A DNA stretch of 64,000 nucleotides, taken from NCBI GenBank assembly GCA_002118135.1, contig BDIU01000372.1, forward strand, positions 40,322-104,321. Direction: 5' to 3'. Shown here in pieces: positions 21,452 through 34,300 of this stretch. Below the pieces are notes generated by a model that saw only the letters and a list, made by a program, of their open reading frames with translations, did not search any database and was not told the DNA's origin. This DNA is from Trebouxia sp. TZW2008. Lineage: Eukaryota; Chlorophyta; Trebouxiophyceae; Trebouxiales; Trebouxiaceae. A program made the translations under genes and the position numbers. Every line of letters begins with the position of its first letter. Position 1 is the stretch's first letter.

Positions 21452-24400
21452 TCACAGCAAATTGTGCATGCCTCTGACCATCATCTCCTTGAGTTGCCAT
21501 CTAGGGGGATAATGCTTGCCATCAGAACCCACAAAGCCGCCATGCTCCATAGCCAGGGCCCAGAAGTAATACACCCTCTGAACATCATCTGGCCTACCCT
21601 CAACAACGTTGCCAAACTTGTCTCGGCTGCAGTTGATCTGCTGGCATGTGAATTGCACAACCACAACAGGGTCTTCTTCCAAGAACTTCACATCAACTAG
21701 CTCGACCTCACTGGTGTCAAGTATTGTAGGGTCAGCATGTAAGCCCTGTACCAGAGCACAACTGTTAGAATCAGATGCAAAGGCCCATGTGAATGGATGA
21801 TCAAGCTGCTGTGCATTCAACCGTATGAGACGCAGTGGGCAGGAGGCATGATCCAAGGCATTGTCATCACAGAATGATGCTGATTTAGACGCACTGTGCC
21901 ATTACAGCGTGATGCTTCATGAGGGGACTTGTCAGCATGCGTGCAGCACGCTTGGTGGGCTTTGAGGCAAACAAAAAGCAGTATCATCAGTGTATCAGCA
22001 ACATCCTGCCAGCATGGACAGGACTGCGCAGGCTTGCTTGCTACTACTGTTGTGTAAAGATAGCTTGCTATACTGTTGCATAAAAGCGCTGATACTGTAT
22101 TCTGTGCAAGACATCACATCATGTGTATCGACAGGGATGCAGGATGAGGACGCCCAGGCCTATGCATATCATTAAGTATGTAGAGAAGGGAAAACGCGTG
22201 AAAGCAGACAGATGCATGCCTGGGCCTGCTGAGCAGCAATGATGCCTGAAAGTCTCTCGACCATGTCATTGCTGCAATGCTGCTTGAGGATGTCCACTTG
22301 ACCCTTCAGATAAGCCTGAATGACGATTGGGACATCCACTTTGAGGTTGTACAAAAAGCGGACCATGTCAAAGTTTGGATCTCGGAATCTGATCTCTTTA
22401 AGAGCTTGAGCAGGTTCTGTCTCAGCAAACATATTTTCTTTCATGTCCTGCAAATGTACAAAGCTTGTCAACAGATCGTTCGTTCGTGCAGATTGCAACA
22501 ATTTGTTGACAGCATACAGGACATCTCGTAGCAAATAAAGACAACTCTCTCACTGTACAGTACATGTCTGATGCAAAATGCAAAGTTGCCATACAGATGT
22601 GCAAGATGTCATGCAGTTCAATCTGCACAAGCAGCATTGTCAGCATGACAGTACCTGAAACCTCTGAACTGTGGGATTGTCTGTTGTTTCCCACCGCTCC
22701 CTGATGTCTTCTCGTAAATTGCGCCCTTTCTCCACAACTGGATTGTTGCCCAACACTTTTGCTCGCTCCATGAAGCTGCGGAAGAATGGGTGAGCCCCTA
22801 GCTGCGCAAAGCAATATGCAAGTCGTTCAGCTGAGCGCACTGCGATACTTTCTTGCAGAAAATTGAGTCCTATATGACCACTGCAGAGCATGGTTGTTGA
22901 AAAAGCTGGTGTCACTTGTAAATCACACTGCTTGCAGGCTTTGGCATAGTCGATGTCATGCACAACCAGCTAGGTAGCAATACACTGCTCACACCCTGGG
23001 ATGATCTTGCTTGCATGCAAGTTTCACAGCCGATCACAGTACAAGAGACAGTCAAGGAATGAGTGAATGGATTTCAGCGGTGCGTGCCACGCGGCCTGTC
23101 TGCCTCTGCAGATTCCGCATGATTACATCAGAGAACCATGCATCACCCACGGCTGCACAGCCATCAGTGGCAGCAGGTGCACTTTTGCATGCATGCCCTG
23201 GCATCATGTCTGCCATGCACAGAAGCACAATTGCAATGGCCAATGTTTTTGAGGAAGAAGTACCTTTGCCTGCATGTTCTGCCACTGCTTCTGCCATGCT
23301 GACTGCTTTTGCTGAACCACCATGACAGCTGAGGGGCCGCCACTAGTGGGCTCAGCAGGCCTCAGGCCATCTGGACGGGCCCTGGTGGCCGACTCTGTCC
23401 TGGGGATAGGCATAATTGCAGCCGCCACCTGAATGCACAGTGACATGCTCAGGCTCATTTGCAGTGATGATTTTCAGCACGTTTTCAAGTGTTATTCTGA
23501 TTGGCTTAGGCCTCAAAGGTGGGCCCAGCAGGCCTCCAGGAGTCTGGCCAAGCCCTGGTGGCTGGATCTGTCTTTGGTATAGGCATGACTGCGGCTGCCA
23601 CCTGGACACGCAGCATCCAACTGAAACTCCTTTGCACTTGCTTGCGTGGTCTGTGCACAGTTATGAGCTGACAACACATTTGCTGCATCTGCATGATCTG
23701 GTTACAGCTGTCCGCTAATATGCGACAGATGCAATGCCCCTGCTTCTTAAGCCTGAAAACACACAATCAGTCCCAAATAGGCATCCCTCTTAAGAGATGA
23801 TTGTATGCAAAGGTGCTCTTTGACAACACTGAGGTCCCCAGCAGCTAAGCGAGTGCTGGGGCTGGTTTTGATTGAGTGCAGAAGACACTTGGTATCAGTG
23901 CTGTGAGTCCTTGTGTCTATCAGTATGACGCTGAGACCCTCTGGGATTACAGCTTGAACTTGTCACACACCTCTTTCCTCACTGTCTCGCCCATGCTTCT
24001 CAGGCGATACATCAAGCCTGCAGGCTGACTTCCTGCAGCCTTCTGACTGCCAGCGCCTGACTGCTGCTTGCTGTCTGACTGCTGACTGGTAGATTCACTG
24101 GTGGAAGTTTGACCCTGCCTTGAGCTGTTTTCATCTGCGCTGTAGCTTTTTGACCCTGAGGTACTTGTCTCAGCTCCAGCAGCCTGTTGAGATTGAGCCT
24201 GAAATTGCTGCTGGCTTGCTGCTGAGGCAGAAGCTGAAGCTGAAGCTGATGACGCATCAGTGGAGGCAAATGTGGCCTGAGAGGAAGCTGATGATGCATC
24301 CGTGGAGCTGGGAGCAGATGCTGAAGCCTGAGAGGAAGCTGCTGAGCTGTCAGAGGGGGATGGACTTGCTGACTGATCGTTTGAAGAGGTGAAAGAGCCT

Positions 24401-25010
24401 GTGGCGCTTCTGACTTGCTCACCAACAGCAGAAGCAGTCTATATGTACAAAACAGAAGTCATCTCCTGGTTTCCGTGCTGAGGGCCAATGTGCTGGCAAG
24501 CAGACACTGATCCCAAATGACTTTGCAAACACAGTCCCTGTTTTGACTGTTGGTGGGATGTAATTCCAACGATAGCAGAGGCATGTTGCGGACAAAATGC
24601 AGGTGTAGCACAGCTATTGTTTGCTGTGTTGCCTACCTCAGATGTGCGCTGTCTCAGCTGCCCTGTTGCGTCCTTTGCGACTTTAGAAGCACTTGCAAAA
24701 CTATCGGCAACAACCTGTGTTCTGCAAGCCAAAGATCCAGGTCAAGCTGCCTGTCTCAAAGCACCGTAGAAGCTAGTGCTATTGCTATCGCTAGCAAACA
24801 CCAGGCTCACCGTTCCTTGACCTGATCAAGACTCTTCTTGAGATCAGGATTGCTGCAACAGACAGCGTGTTTCAGTTCACAGAGGCGGACTTGAGTGAGT
24901 CAATGGCATGACTGGGAACAGGATACGCTCACACCTTTCTACACCCTCCTTGACCTTTTTCATAAATGTGGATATTGTACCGTTATTTCTGTGCTGCTCA
25001 TGTCGAACCA
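21452..25010 (-). CDS. TIM44, mitochondrial import motor scaffold
   Basis: TIM44 tethers mtHsp70 to the TIM23 channel on the matrix side. Recognisable minus-strand exons, in order: near 25000-24935 (STFMKKVKEGVER), near 24850-24815 (NPDLKKSLDQVKER), near 24725-24645 (TQVVADSFASASKVAKDATG), near 24410-23945 (VGEQVRSATGSF, a Ser/Ala-rich linker, then GLMYRLRSMGETVRKEVCDKFK), near 23420-23265 (AVMVVQQKQSAWQKQW), near 22860-22665 (FMERAKVLGNNPVVEKGRN), near 22450-22230 (ALKEIRFRDPNFDMVRFLYN) and the last exon, ending at 21452. The last two form the Tim44-like domain, with VELVDVKFLEEDPVVVVQF and the CSRDKFGNVVEGRPDDVQ segment. The presequence exon was not found; it should lie between 25010 and 25599. 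Confidence 0.88.
23505..23610 (-). repeat. Copy of a TIM44 exon 5' edge
   Basis: It reads VAAAVMPIPKTDPATRAWPD, matching the start of the real exon region near 23420 (VAAAIMPIPRTESATRARPD), and keeps the acceptor. It ends in a stop soon after. The two copies lie about 170 bp apart. Confidence 0.85.
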
Positions 25011-25599
25011 AACTTGGCAAGCAGGTCTGCACAAACACTAATTTTCAGCAATATGCCGCACGGCCGGCGGTGCGGCTAACACAAGCATTGCCAGGGTGCC
25101 AAAATTTGATGTGGCTTACCCGACCCAAGTGCAGTAATCTGTTAGCCATATAGACTGCTCAGCTTGTCAGTGCTGCATGCTACAGACAGACGCTTGCAGT
25201 GCAAACTTGTTCGTGCCCAATCAAGCTGATCTCCTCAAGACCATGCAAAACCCGAATATGTCGTTCGAATTGGCAGCGCCGGAAAACAGGGCCTGCAATC
25301 GACAGCAGAAAGCAGCTGTGTCACAGCAGGTCTGCTTTGTGACAGGGGCGTTGAATATGTTTTCTCGCGAGGAAAAGTTCATTGCGTATCAATTTTGCCA
25401 GTCAACACCGGGTTTAGAAGCTTGCGCAGGCGGATCAGCGTGCATGCATGGCAATCATGGCGCGATCTTCTTGGCCTGGCTGTGGTTGCAAAGCATGAGT
25501 GTGCGGTCAATCAGAGATGAAGGACAGCTTGGACCCTGAAAAGCATCAGCAGCGTGCATCAGCCTTGGGTTGAAGGCGCATACGTTATCTGCGTGTCAT
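25011..25599. promoter_or_regulatory. Divergent region between TIM44 and the DHHC gene
   Basis: The two genes point away from each other. The TIM44 first exon, coding a mitochondrial presequence, should lie here but was not resolved. The frame at 25177-25539 on the plus strand has no family resemblance. Confidence 0.4.
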
Positions 25600-27277
25600 A
25601 TGCTGATGGGACGCCGCCATGGCTTTCAGTGCCTTTGGGGTCCGCATCAGGTTCGGAGCGTAGCTCTGTCTCAGCACCGAGATCTACCTTGCTTGCTCAG
25701 TCTTGACAAGTATATGCTCTCACAGGTTGTGGCCCTGGTCCTGTACCTCTACTTGCTGCTAGCTTTCTACATCCTGACAGCACCGTTCCTACCGAGCTCG
25801 CCTTCGCATGTGGCCTTCCAAGTGTTGTATGGACTGCTTGCTGCTGTGGTGCTGGCTGTAGGGGTAGCTGCGACGTGAGTCTCTTCAGCAGTTGCTTTCT
25901 CATCTTGACCTTTGCTGCAATGATATATAGCAGCAGTGCTGGACAGCAATGTGTGCATGCACTGAAAGATGCTGAGCTTTGACCCTGTCTGCAGAGCATC
26001 AGATCCTTCTGACCCTGGATTGAAGAGCATAGCAGTTGGGGAACAGTCTACAGGTTATAGATGTAGTATATGTCAGGTGCGCAACAGCTTTGCTTGCAGC
26101 ATGCCTGGTACTTGTTGGCCATGTACTGTAGCCAGCTGCATCACACCTTGCGAGACCTTACTTGTGTGGCGTGCTGCATTGCCTCATTGAGTGCATTGCA
26201 TATCAGGAAGAATCACTGATGAATGTCGTGCGTCTGCAGGTCTATGTCAGGCCCCGCAGCAAGCATTGCCGGGTGTGCAACCGATGCACAGAGGACTTTG
26301 ACCACCACTGCATGTGGCTCAACAACTGCGTGGGCAGCAAAAACTACCCCTTCTTCTTTGGTCTGCTGTGCAGCACTCTACTCTTGGTCAGCATGCACTT
26401 GGGAGTCAGCCTGTACCTCTTCATCCAAAGCTTTGCCCACAGGCATCTCATGCAGCCCCTGCAGCAGTCTCGGTATCATGGGCATGTCAGCATGAACGGC
26501 CTCAGGGTAGTGTGGGCTCTGACAGTCGGCACCTCAGCCATCTTGGAAGGGCTGCTTTTGGATCTCCTCTCCTTTCACCTTGTGCTCAACTGGAAAGGCA
26601 TGAGCACATATGACTACATTCTGGCACAGCGGGAAGCCCAGGAGGCCGCTTTGCAGTCTGAGGCCCAGCATGGTGATACTTCACCAAAGCCAAAGGCAAG
26701 TTGTTTCCACGTGGGCCGGAAAGCAAGGGTGACCCCCTCTGACATCTCTCTGGAAACCCTGGCAGATCTGCCTCAGAGACCCCGGAAGAAGAAGCTCAAG
26801 GTCAGGCTGAATCCGGTCACAGCGTGGAGGGTCAACTCCAAGACTGCCTCTCCAACTGCTAAGGCTCGCTTCTCAAGCATGGCTGAGTACATCATGCCGT
26901 CCATGTTTGCCGGCAAGGTACCTGGGGCTGCGGCTCCGGAACTAGGCGAGCCCACATCGATCGCTGCTGCTGGTATTGGTGAACAGCCAGCTGCTCAGGA
27001 CAATCCCGTCTTTGATGTTGAGGCACAGAGGCCTTCGTCCAGTCAGGCTTCAGCAGCATCTAGGCTGCCTATTCTGCTGCAAACCAGCACAGCTTGGAGT
27101 CCTAATGCTTCAGGGACTACCACTCCACAAGCTGGCTGGGAGCCAATGGACTCACCTGCTTCCCTGACTCCCCTGGTGACAAACAGATTAGCTGACTATG
27201 CATCATTGACATCCGAAACCACTCCGCGATCTGCGGAGAAGTCCCTAGCTGCGCAGCCTTTGTTGCCTAATGCGTAA
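25600..27277 (+). CDS. DHHC-type protein S-acyltransferase, 439 aa
   Basis: This is a membrane enzyme that attaches palmitate to cysteines of target proteins through a DHHC thioester intermediate. Four exons join exactly: 25600-25650, 25726-25874, 25995-26076 and 26240-27277. The start [10 protein letters not shown] matches the plant pattern of a basic N-terminus followed by HGxQ. Two helices follow in exon 2 ([17 protein letters not shown], then [16 protein letters not shown]). TASDPSD corresponds to the conserved TDPSD. The Cys-rich domain begins with YRCSICQ and continues [13 protein letters not shown], with the catalytic D-H-H-C at about residues 115-118. Two more helices follow, then a long Ser/Pro-rich cytosolic tail from about residue 210. 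The large last exon is intronless. It probably acts in Golgi, vacuole or plasma membrane; the location is not shown by the sequence. Confidence 0.93.
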
Positions 27278-27954
27278 CATTTCGTGGTCGCTACTCAGAG
27301 TGTGTTCTAGCATGCTAGCGCTTTGTACTATACATGTCTAGGCAGCTTTTGCAAAGTCATCAGCACTGAAGAGCAGCATTGCCGATGCTGTAGCTGAGAC
27401 TCTTTGTGCTGCAACAAATCTGCAGTATCTTTGCAGACAAGTTCACGCTATAGCTAGCTAGTCAGTGGACCGTATGGCTAGCTAGTCAGTCAGGACCATT
27501 TGATGCCTTTTTGTGCTGTTGCATCAGGTTGCACGTGCTTGCTGAGACGCTACTGTGAGAGTCATACGCCGTTGTCAAACATGATTTGCTGCTGCACAAG
27601 TCACTTAGCAGATGGCTTTGTCGCCTGCAGCATTGCCTCAAACTCAACAGTGATATGATGGACCAAGGCGCATTGTTACATGCACTTGGCAGCTGTGTAA
27701 GGCCTTGACTGCATGATTGCGTGTACACAACTTTGCACAGCATCAATCAGAGATTAGAGTCGGTACTGATCACAGGCAATGCATAATTAGAGTCAGATGG
27801 TTGAACTGTGTGATGAGCAGCAATGCTTAAATAATGACTTCACAATGTGGACTTGGCCTCGCATCTTGGAACACCTTATAACAACCCCTCAGCATAAACA
27901 AAGACTCAACTGAACATCTTGACCATTCAATTCCCATGCAGCGCCATCTCTGAC
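27278..27954. other. Convergent intergenic region
   Basis: It lies between the stop codons of the DHHC gene and the SNARE gene. It contains a short direct repeat (GCTAGCTAGTCAGT, near 27453 and 27476). No gene is recognised. Confidence 0.5.
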
Positions 27955-30348
27955 CTAACTGAATGCTATCATGATGAGAATGACCAATAGCAAAATCAAA
28001 ACGCCTATTATCATCAGCTGCCCCTTCAGCCCAGCTTTTTGCAAAACAGTGTTAATTTTCTTTTGCGCTGCAGCTAATCTGGTTGTAGTGCCCTCAACAT
28101 CTTCATCCAATTTTTCTAGCAATTCATTCTGTCCTTGCAGCTCGTCATGTATTTGCAGCCCCATGTGACCTATGCGCTGCACATGATTGCCAAGTTGGTC
28201 CAAGTCTTCATCCTGCCGCCTGCAGCAAGTTGACCAGTGGACAATGTAGCAGGACAGCCCAAGATAAGCATGGTCAAGGTGTGTGATGCACCTACAGATT
28301 TGCTTCACAACACAAAGCTGGACAGCAGGCACTGATCTGCCATATGGAAATTCGGCATGCAATCTGTCTGACATGAATCAGCTGGACAGAAATGACTGAC
28401 CTGCCATATGGCAACTTGGCATGCAATGCTGTCTGACATTAGTCAGCTGGACAGCAGTCTTTGACCTGCCACATGGAATCTTGGCATGCAGTGCTATATC
28501 AGTAGACAGCAATGACTGCCATATGGAAAGTTCTCATGTAATGCTGTCTGACATGTATCAGCTGGACAGCAGTCTTTGACCTGCTATGTGGGAATGTGGC
28601 ATCAAATGCTGTCTGACATGAGTCAGCAAGGCAAAAACGACTGACTTGCTAGGTGGAAAGTTGTCATGCTATGCTGCCCGACGTGAGTCAGCTGGACAGT
28701 AGTCTTTGACCCTGCCGTATGGGGGCTTGGCATGCAGTGCTATATCAGTAGACAGCAACGACTGACTTGCCATATGGAAAGTTCTCATGTAATGCTGTCT
28801 GACGTGAATCAGCTGGACAGCAGTCTTTGACCTGCTATGTGGGAATTTGGCATCAAATGCTTTCTGACATGAGTCAGCAGGGCAGCAACGGCTGGCTTGC
28901 TTGATTAAAAGTTGTCATGTTATCTTGCCTGACATGAGTCACATGGACAATAGTCTTTGAAGCTGTCGTATGGGAGCTTGGCATGCAACGCTGTTTCACA
29001 TGAGTCAGCTTTGAGTCAGTGGCATGCTAGGATGACAAGCTTGACACATGAGATGCTATTACACATGCTTGAACACAGGGCTGCATGCAACAATTGCCAA
29101 ATCGTTGAAGCAACAAAGACAGCTTGCTGGCTGTGGGATGAGATTTCGGGCACGAGAATGTCTGTAGACATCAACAGGTGACAAAGTTGGGCACACAAGA
29201 ACAGCTGAAGCAGCATGTGATAGTGATGGCAGCTGTGTTGACTATGCTCTGTGCAGCATATGCATCAGTTGAGGTGTGAGTGGTGTTGCAGATCATGCCC
29301 AAGCGACCTTTGGGTCTTGAACAGTGAACTCTGGGGTGTAGTGATGACCCCACCTCATGACCATTTGCTGTCGTTCTGTTTCTGTGCCAATGAACCTCTC
29401 ATTGTCCTGTTGCATTGCAGAACTGAGCTTGCCTTGCGCTGTTGTGGCTGGCTGATTCATCTTGGATGCAATCTGCTTTGCGGTCTCCACAGAAGTTGAC
29501 ATGCCTTCGACCTGCCAGAGCAAAGGCAGTGTACTTGGTGATCTGGCAGCAGGCTTCCAGAGCTCCAGTGACGAGCAAGCTTTGGGAAAGTGCCGAGATC
29601 AAAGCAAAGCCAGCTTGTGTTGTAAACACTGACGTTGACTATGCTTGGTGCCAGCACCCTGACCCTTGCACGCAGTCATTTCTGCTGACACTGCATGCTG
29701 AGTATCAGAAACGCACCGTCCGTCTAGTGTCATGCACCCACTGCCGTCTGCTTTTGATTTCCTGTGAGGTCAGCCCAAACCTGTTCATGTTCTTCTCTGC
29801 AACGTCAACTGCCTTTTCCATTTCATCCACCTAAGACAGGAAATCTTTATCAACCTCCAGTGTTGCATGACCTCCAATATATGCTGTGTGCTGAGGAACA
29901 GACGCTTTGGCACGGCAATAGCTGCCATGCATGGAAGTGGATGTGCGATTTTCGAGTCTTATGTACCTGCCAAGCTATGCTTTTGCATTCATCCTCAATT
30001 TGGGGCTGCAGCCTTCTACGCTCTGAGCTGCCTTTGCCAGCATTTTGCCAAGCAATGAAGGCCTCTTGAGCCTTGTCAAGCTGCAGACCATCAGACAAGT
30101 GGTCTTACAGCTTCTGAACAGTGCGAAAGACTTGTTGCGTGAGGTGCAGCAGCAGAGTGAGAGAAACAGGCACAGTCAACTTGCAGCTACTATGCCTGCC
30201 GGATCAGCCAAGGTAAGCATTTGTGATCAGAGGCAAGTCCGTTGTCAACTGACCAGATGGCAAAAGGCAAAAAAAGGCAAGGTTGTAGACAGCATACCGA
30301 GCTCTGTATATCGTCCTTCACTAGATAGAACGGGTCTTGTCCGGACAT
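27955..30348 (-). CDS. SYP61/syntaxin-6-type Qc-SNARE, 233 aa
   Basis: This tail-anchored SNARE would act in trans-Golgi/endosome fusion. Five exons join in phase: 30348-30298, 30080-29967, 29830-29717, 29511-29354 and 28219-27955. The protein starts MSGQDPFYLVKDDIQ, the hallmark start of the syntaxin-6 N-terminal three-helix domain, and continues LDKAQEAFIAWQNAG and VDEMEKAVDVAEKNM. The linker EIKSRRQWVHDTRRT matches the family. The SNARE helix runs from QQMVMRRQDEDLDQLGNHVQ through VEGTTTRLAAAQKKINTVL, with Q as the zero-layer residue expected for a Q-SNARE. A single C-terminal anchor follows (LMIIGVLILLLVILIMIA). The last intron, over 1.1 kb, is filled by a minisatellite. Confidence 0.93.
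28320..29010. repeat. Minisatellite of about 64 bp in the SNARE intron
   Basis: About ten imperfect copies each contain TCTGACATGAGTCAGCTGGA, then CAGTCTTTGACCTGCCATAT, then GGCATGCA. Alternate copies resemble each other more, suggesting a higher-order unit near 125-250 bp (28490-28600 and 28745-28850 are very close). Copies carry the palindrome-like TGAGTCAGCTG. Confidence 0.9.
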
Positions 30349-31349
30349 GGCGATGAGCAGTTTACAACGGTGTCACCGAATCCAGGCGACTCTGACCTTG
30401 GCGTAAGCGGGCTGTGCAGCTTTCACTTGCAGCGCTTGCTTGCAGATCGCACTCGCAACTTTCAAGACAACGAGTCTGTGAGCGCCTTTGCAGAGACCGT
30501 TGTACTGTATTGTCAAACCTTGTGCGTGATCAGGCGACAGTTTTCCACGACGATCTTCAGCGCATCAGCTTTGTGAACCTCGCTTTGGCACTGTTAGCCT
30601 GCTCGTTGACCTGAGCACTCCCATGACTAACCGGCATCCTGAAGAAGGTACCTATGCTCAGCTTCATGCCGCATTGCCACTGCTGATCGCCGTTTTTGTT
30701 GAGCGCGGGGTCCGGGCGCTTCTCAATGAACACTGCACTAAATTTGACGGACAGACTGTCATTGCCAATTGATGGCACATGCGATCAGACTTAAGCTTGT
30801 TGTCTGATTGAGACATGCATTAAATTGTTGAAACATCCTCTTGCTTACATACAGCGCCACCCCAGGTCATATTAGCATGACGCACAGCTGACATCCTAGT
30901 AGTGATATTTGGGAGGTGTAGAATGTTGCATCGCTCATGTCTTCAGTCATGTTGCCTGACTTACAATCATTACGTGAAAAGTTTCTTAATATTCAACAAC
31001 AGCCAAGGTGGCAATGTGAGCTGTGGTGGACACAACACCCGAGAAAGCACTATGGTCTACCAAAAAGTAGAATGCACCAGCAGGAAAGTATGTAGGACAG
31101 CTTCAAGTGGGGATCGTTGTGTGACCATATGATCAATTCCTTTCTAGCTGCCTTGCACCGCCATCTGCAGCCGCACACGCCACAAGCCGCACAGCACCAT
31201 ATATGGCTTCCTCAATTTCTCACATTTGTCAATTATAGGGATCTGATTTCACAGCTCGCTGCTGCTGCCAGCTGCTGCTCAAACATTGCAGAACTGCTCA
31301 CAACCCACTCAATGCTGACTATAATTGACAGAGAAACAACTCAATCTCA
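30349..31349. other. Intergenic region upstream of the SNARE gene
   Basis: It lies between the SNARE ATG (30348) and the FPPS stop (31350), both minus strand. Frames at 30414-30614 and 30557-30778 are short and open on non-ATG codons, and they match no family I know. It probably holds the SNARE promoter. Confidence 0.4.
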
Positions 31350-34300
31350 TCACTTGGTGCGTTTGTAGATTTTATTCAGAAGCATGGTAAACACTGCTGT
31401 GGGCAGGACTTCTTGCTGATGAATCATTTTCAACAGCTTCTCATGACTGTCTGCCTCATACTGTTTGAACAGGGACTCAAGCTCTAACTCATGGTACACC
31501 TTTTTCACTCTCTGCACTGCTTCTAGGTTCCCTCGTCCGTAGTTATCCTGCAAATCAGCACGAGTCACTGAATTCAGGACACATCAGTTCAGCACGTGTA
31601 CAGACTCGGTGGCTCAAGGACACTTGCTTGGTCACTCTATGTACCTAGCAAGATCAAGGTCAGCATGCATTCTGACACAAAGATAGAACACATTGCCATC
31701 TGGCTGAGCATCAGAGGCACTTGCAACTGGCAGACCAAACACCTAGAATGTGCTGATTGCTCTCAGTACATTCCATTGATTTGTGACTGGCTTGAGTCAC
31801 GGATATTGCAACACACATACTCAGCATCTGTCGGGCCATAACGATGATAGAAATTCTTGACTGACTGCTAGGGCTAACATCTTATGGAATGTTGATGTGT
31901 CGCCGAGTATTCTGTTGACTCACCAACACTGACTATGATGAACAAAGACAAACAAGACAAGTATGACAAGCAATATGCAGCAATCTATCTGCAAAATCAT
32001 AATGAGGTAAATGAGCAATTTCAGTTATGCTTATACAGTTATTCCTCCTTATACGGACAATTGATACAAAGACATTCTTGATGTAAGGACAAGGCAATTG
32101 GGAAGCAATCACTGCATTCTGACAGCAATGGTATCTCTGAGCAAGGACAATTTGGTATGAGGATAGTTTTTAGGGTACCCAAAGCAATTGTGACAGAGGG
32201 AATTCAGTATACCTTTATGATCTGTTGTTGACCTGAGGAGGCTTTCTGCAAGGCCTGTACAACTAGCCAGCCACACTTGTTGTCCTGCAAAATGCGCGCA
32301 CTGTCAATGCATCATTGCACCAACACTGTTATTGCAGCGATTCCCTTCACATATTGCATACGGCATGATGAAGGCTTTGTTTATCAAATCTGCTCCAGTT
32401 TCAGGGGGTCGAGCTTTCAGACCAAACTTGACTCAAAACGCACACATTTTGCTGAGTCACAGTCAACATCTGCAAAGTCAACAACAAAGCAATCAAAGTT
32501 TGATATGGGCTGCTCATGATGTGAATGGCATGCTTGTAATGTAAACAACACAATGCTAAGTCAGTACAGCAATCTCTCGATTTAAGGACATTCAACATAA
32601 GGACATTCTCACAGTAAGGACAATGCAAATGGGCACCAAGCACTGCATTCACTGGTAAACAGAATGATTCAATGTCAGGACATTTTTCTTGATAACCAAT
32701 GCAGTTGTTATGTCAAGACATTACTGTATGGGGGGTCAGACTTTCAGACTGAAACTTGCTCAAAATGCACACACTGCTGAGTCACAGTCACAATATGCCA
32801 AGACGACACTAAAGCAAACAAATTCTGATTCAACATGCTCGTGACAAGAATGGCGTGCTGATGCTGTAAACAAGACAGAGCATGTAGGAGCAAGAAAACA
32901 AACCTGTATATCTGTGCCAATCTTGCCAATGATGTCTGGATCACCAAAACAATCTAGATAATCGTCCTGTATCTGTAGCAAAAGAATGCAGAGGGTTGAA
33001 CAGTCAACGAGTGGGGTGACCTGCTCATTCATGATTGACATTAATCAAAGCTTATGCTGGACAGGTTCAGCAGGCCCCTTTAGGTTCACACTTGAGGAAT
33101 CAGGTGTCTTGAACCACTTTGGTCTTGTGTGAAGCTCAACTTTTTATACTGAATGCGCAGGGTGGAAACATCTTTGCACACAGTTGTCTGCCGTGTGTCT
33201 CAGGGTTTACCCGTGGCCTTTGTCATTGGCAACCGCCCCAACACACACTGCAAAGGTAGTGTGTCCTGTGACACAGTCTGCTCATGCTGTCTTTACAAGA
33301 TGCCTTTTGTGCTGAAGCTTGTGCACACTAATATCAAAAAATTGCAGCTGACATCAGCACCGTGCTGCACATACTGTACGGTGTATAGCAACATGCAAAA
33401 GTAGCAAAATCAGGAACATGCATCTAAATCCAGCATGCATAGAAGTTGGCAGATCATATTCTGTACATCACTTCAGGTGTATCCCAGTGCCTAGTCAGCC
33501 CACACAAGCCTAGAAAGTTTTGTGTTGAGGAAGCATACACAAGCTATGAGTCGAATGCAACATACCTGGAAGTATTGCCCCATGACCAGCAGAATGTCTT
33601 TGGCTGTTTGGAAGGCAGCGGCATCAGTAATGCCTGCTACCAGCATGCCGCACGCCACAGGCAGGTAGAAGGAGTAGTAGGCTGTCTTGAAAGTCACAAT
33701 GCGCATGTAGTTGTTGACTGTGAACTTCGTCAGGTCTGTTGTGCCAGGAGGGGCTGTTGTCAAGTCTAGCAACTGACCGTGAGCAGTCTGATGTGTTGTC
33801 TGCATCAGCCAGCATGGTTTTGAGAACCACTACATGAATGCCAATCCGTTTTGATGTAAGTGTCAGTAGTATGCTTGTTCTGCATTAGACAAAAAGATTT
33901 CAGGCAACAATACAGAAATGCCAGAGCATGTCGATCTGAGTGTCAGTGGGGCTGAGTCAAAGCGGCGATTGATGTTGCAGGTCAATACACAGGAGAAAAA
34001 TTGACGAAAGACATGATCCGAAGAAGGCCCTGTCTTACGGATCTATTGTGTGGAAGAAATGATGGTGATTGCTCATTTGAGCTGAACATATGTCACAGCA
34101 TTAGTAAGCAATATCGATGCCAAAATGACTGTGGATGATTCTGCATGGTTGGCACTTATTTAAGACAGATTGGGAAAGGGTGACAAATAAACATTCAGAA
34201 CTTGACAAGCAGGTGAAGCTGGAAAAACAAATGGCTGCAACTCAGATTTGCTGCTCACCTCATGGAAAAGATCCAGAAGCTCTGTATAGTAGGGTGCTGT

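Noticed and set aside
28320..29010. Second CRISPR-like regular repeat
   Set aside because: The units are contiguous with no unique spacers; this is an intronic minisatellite.
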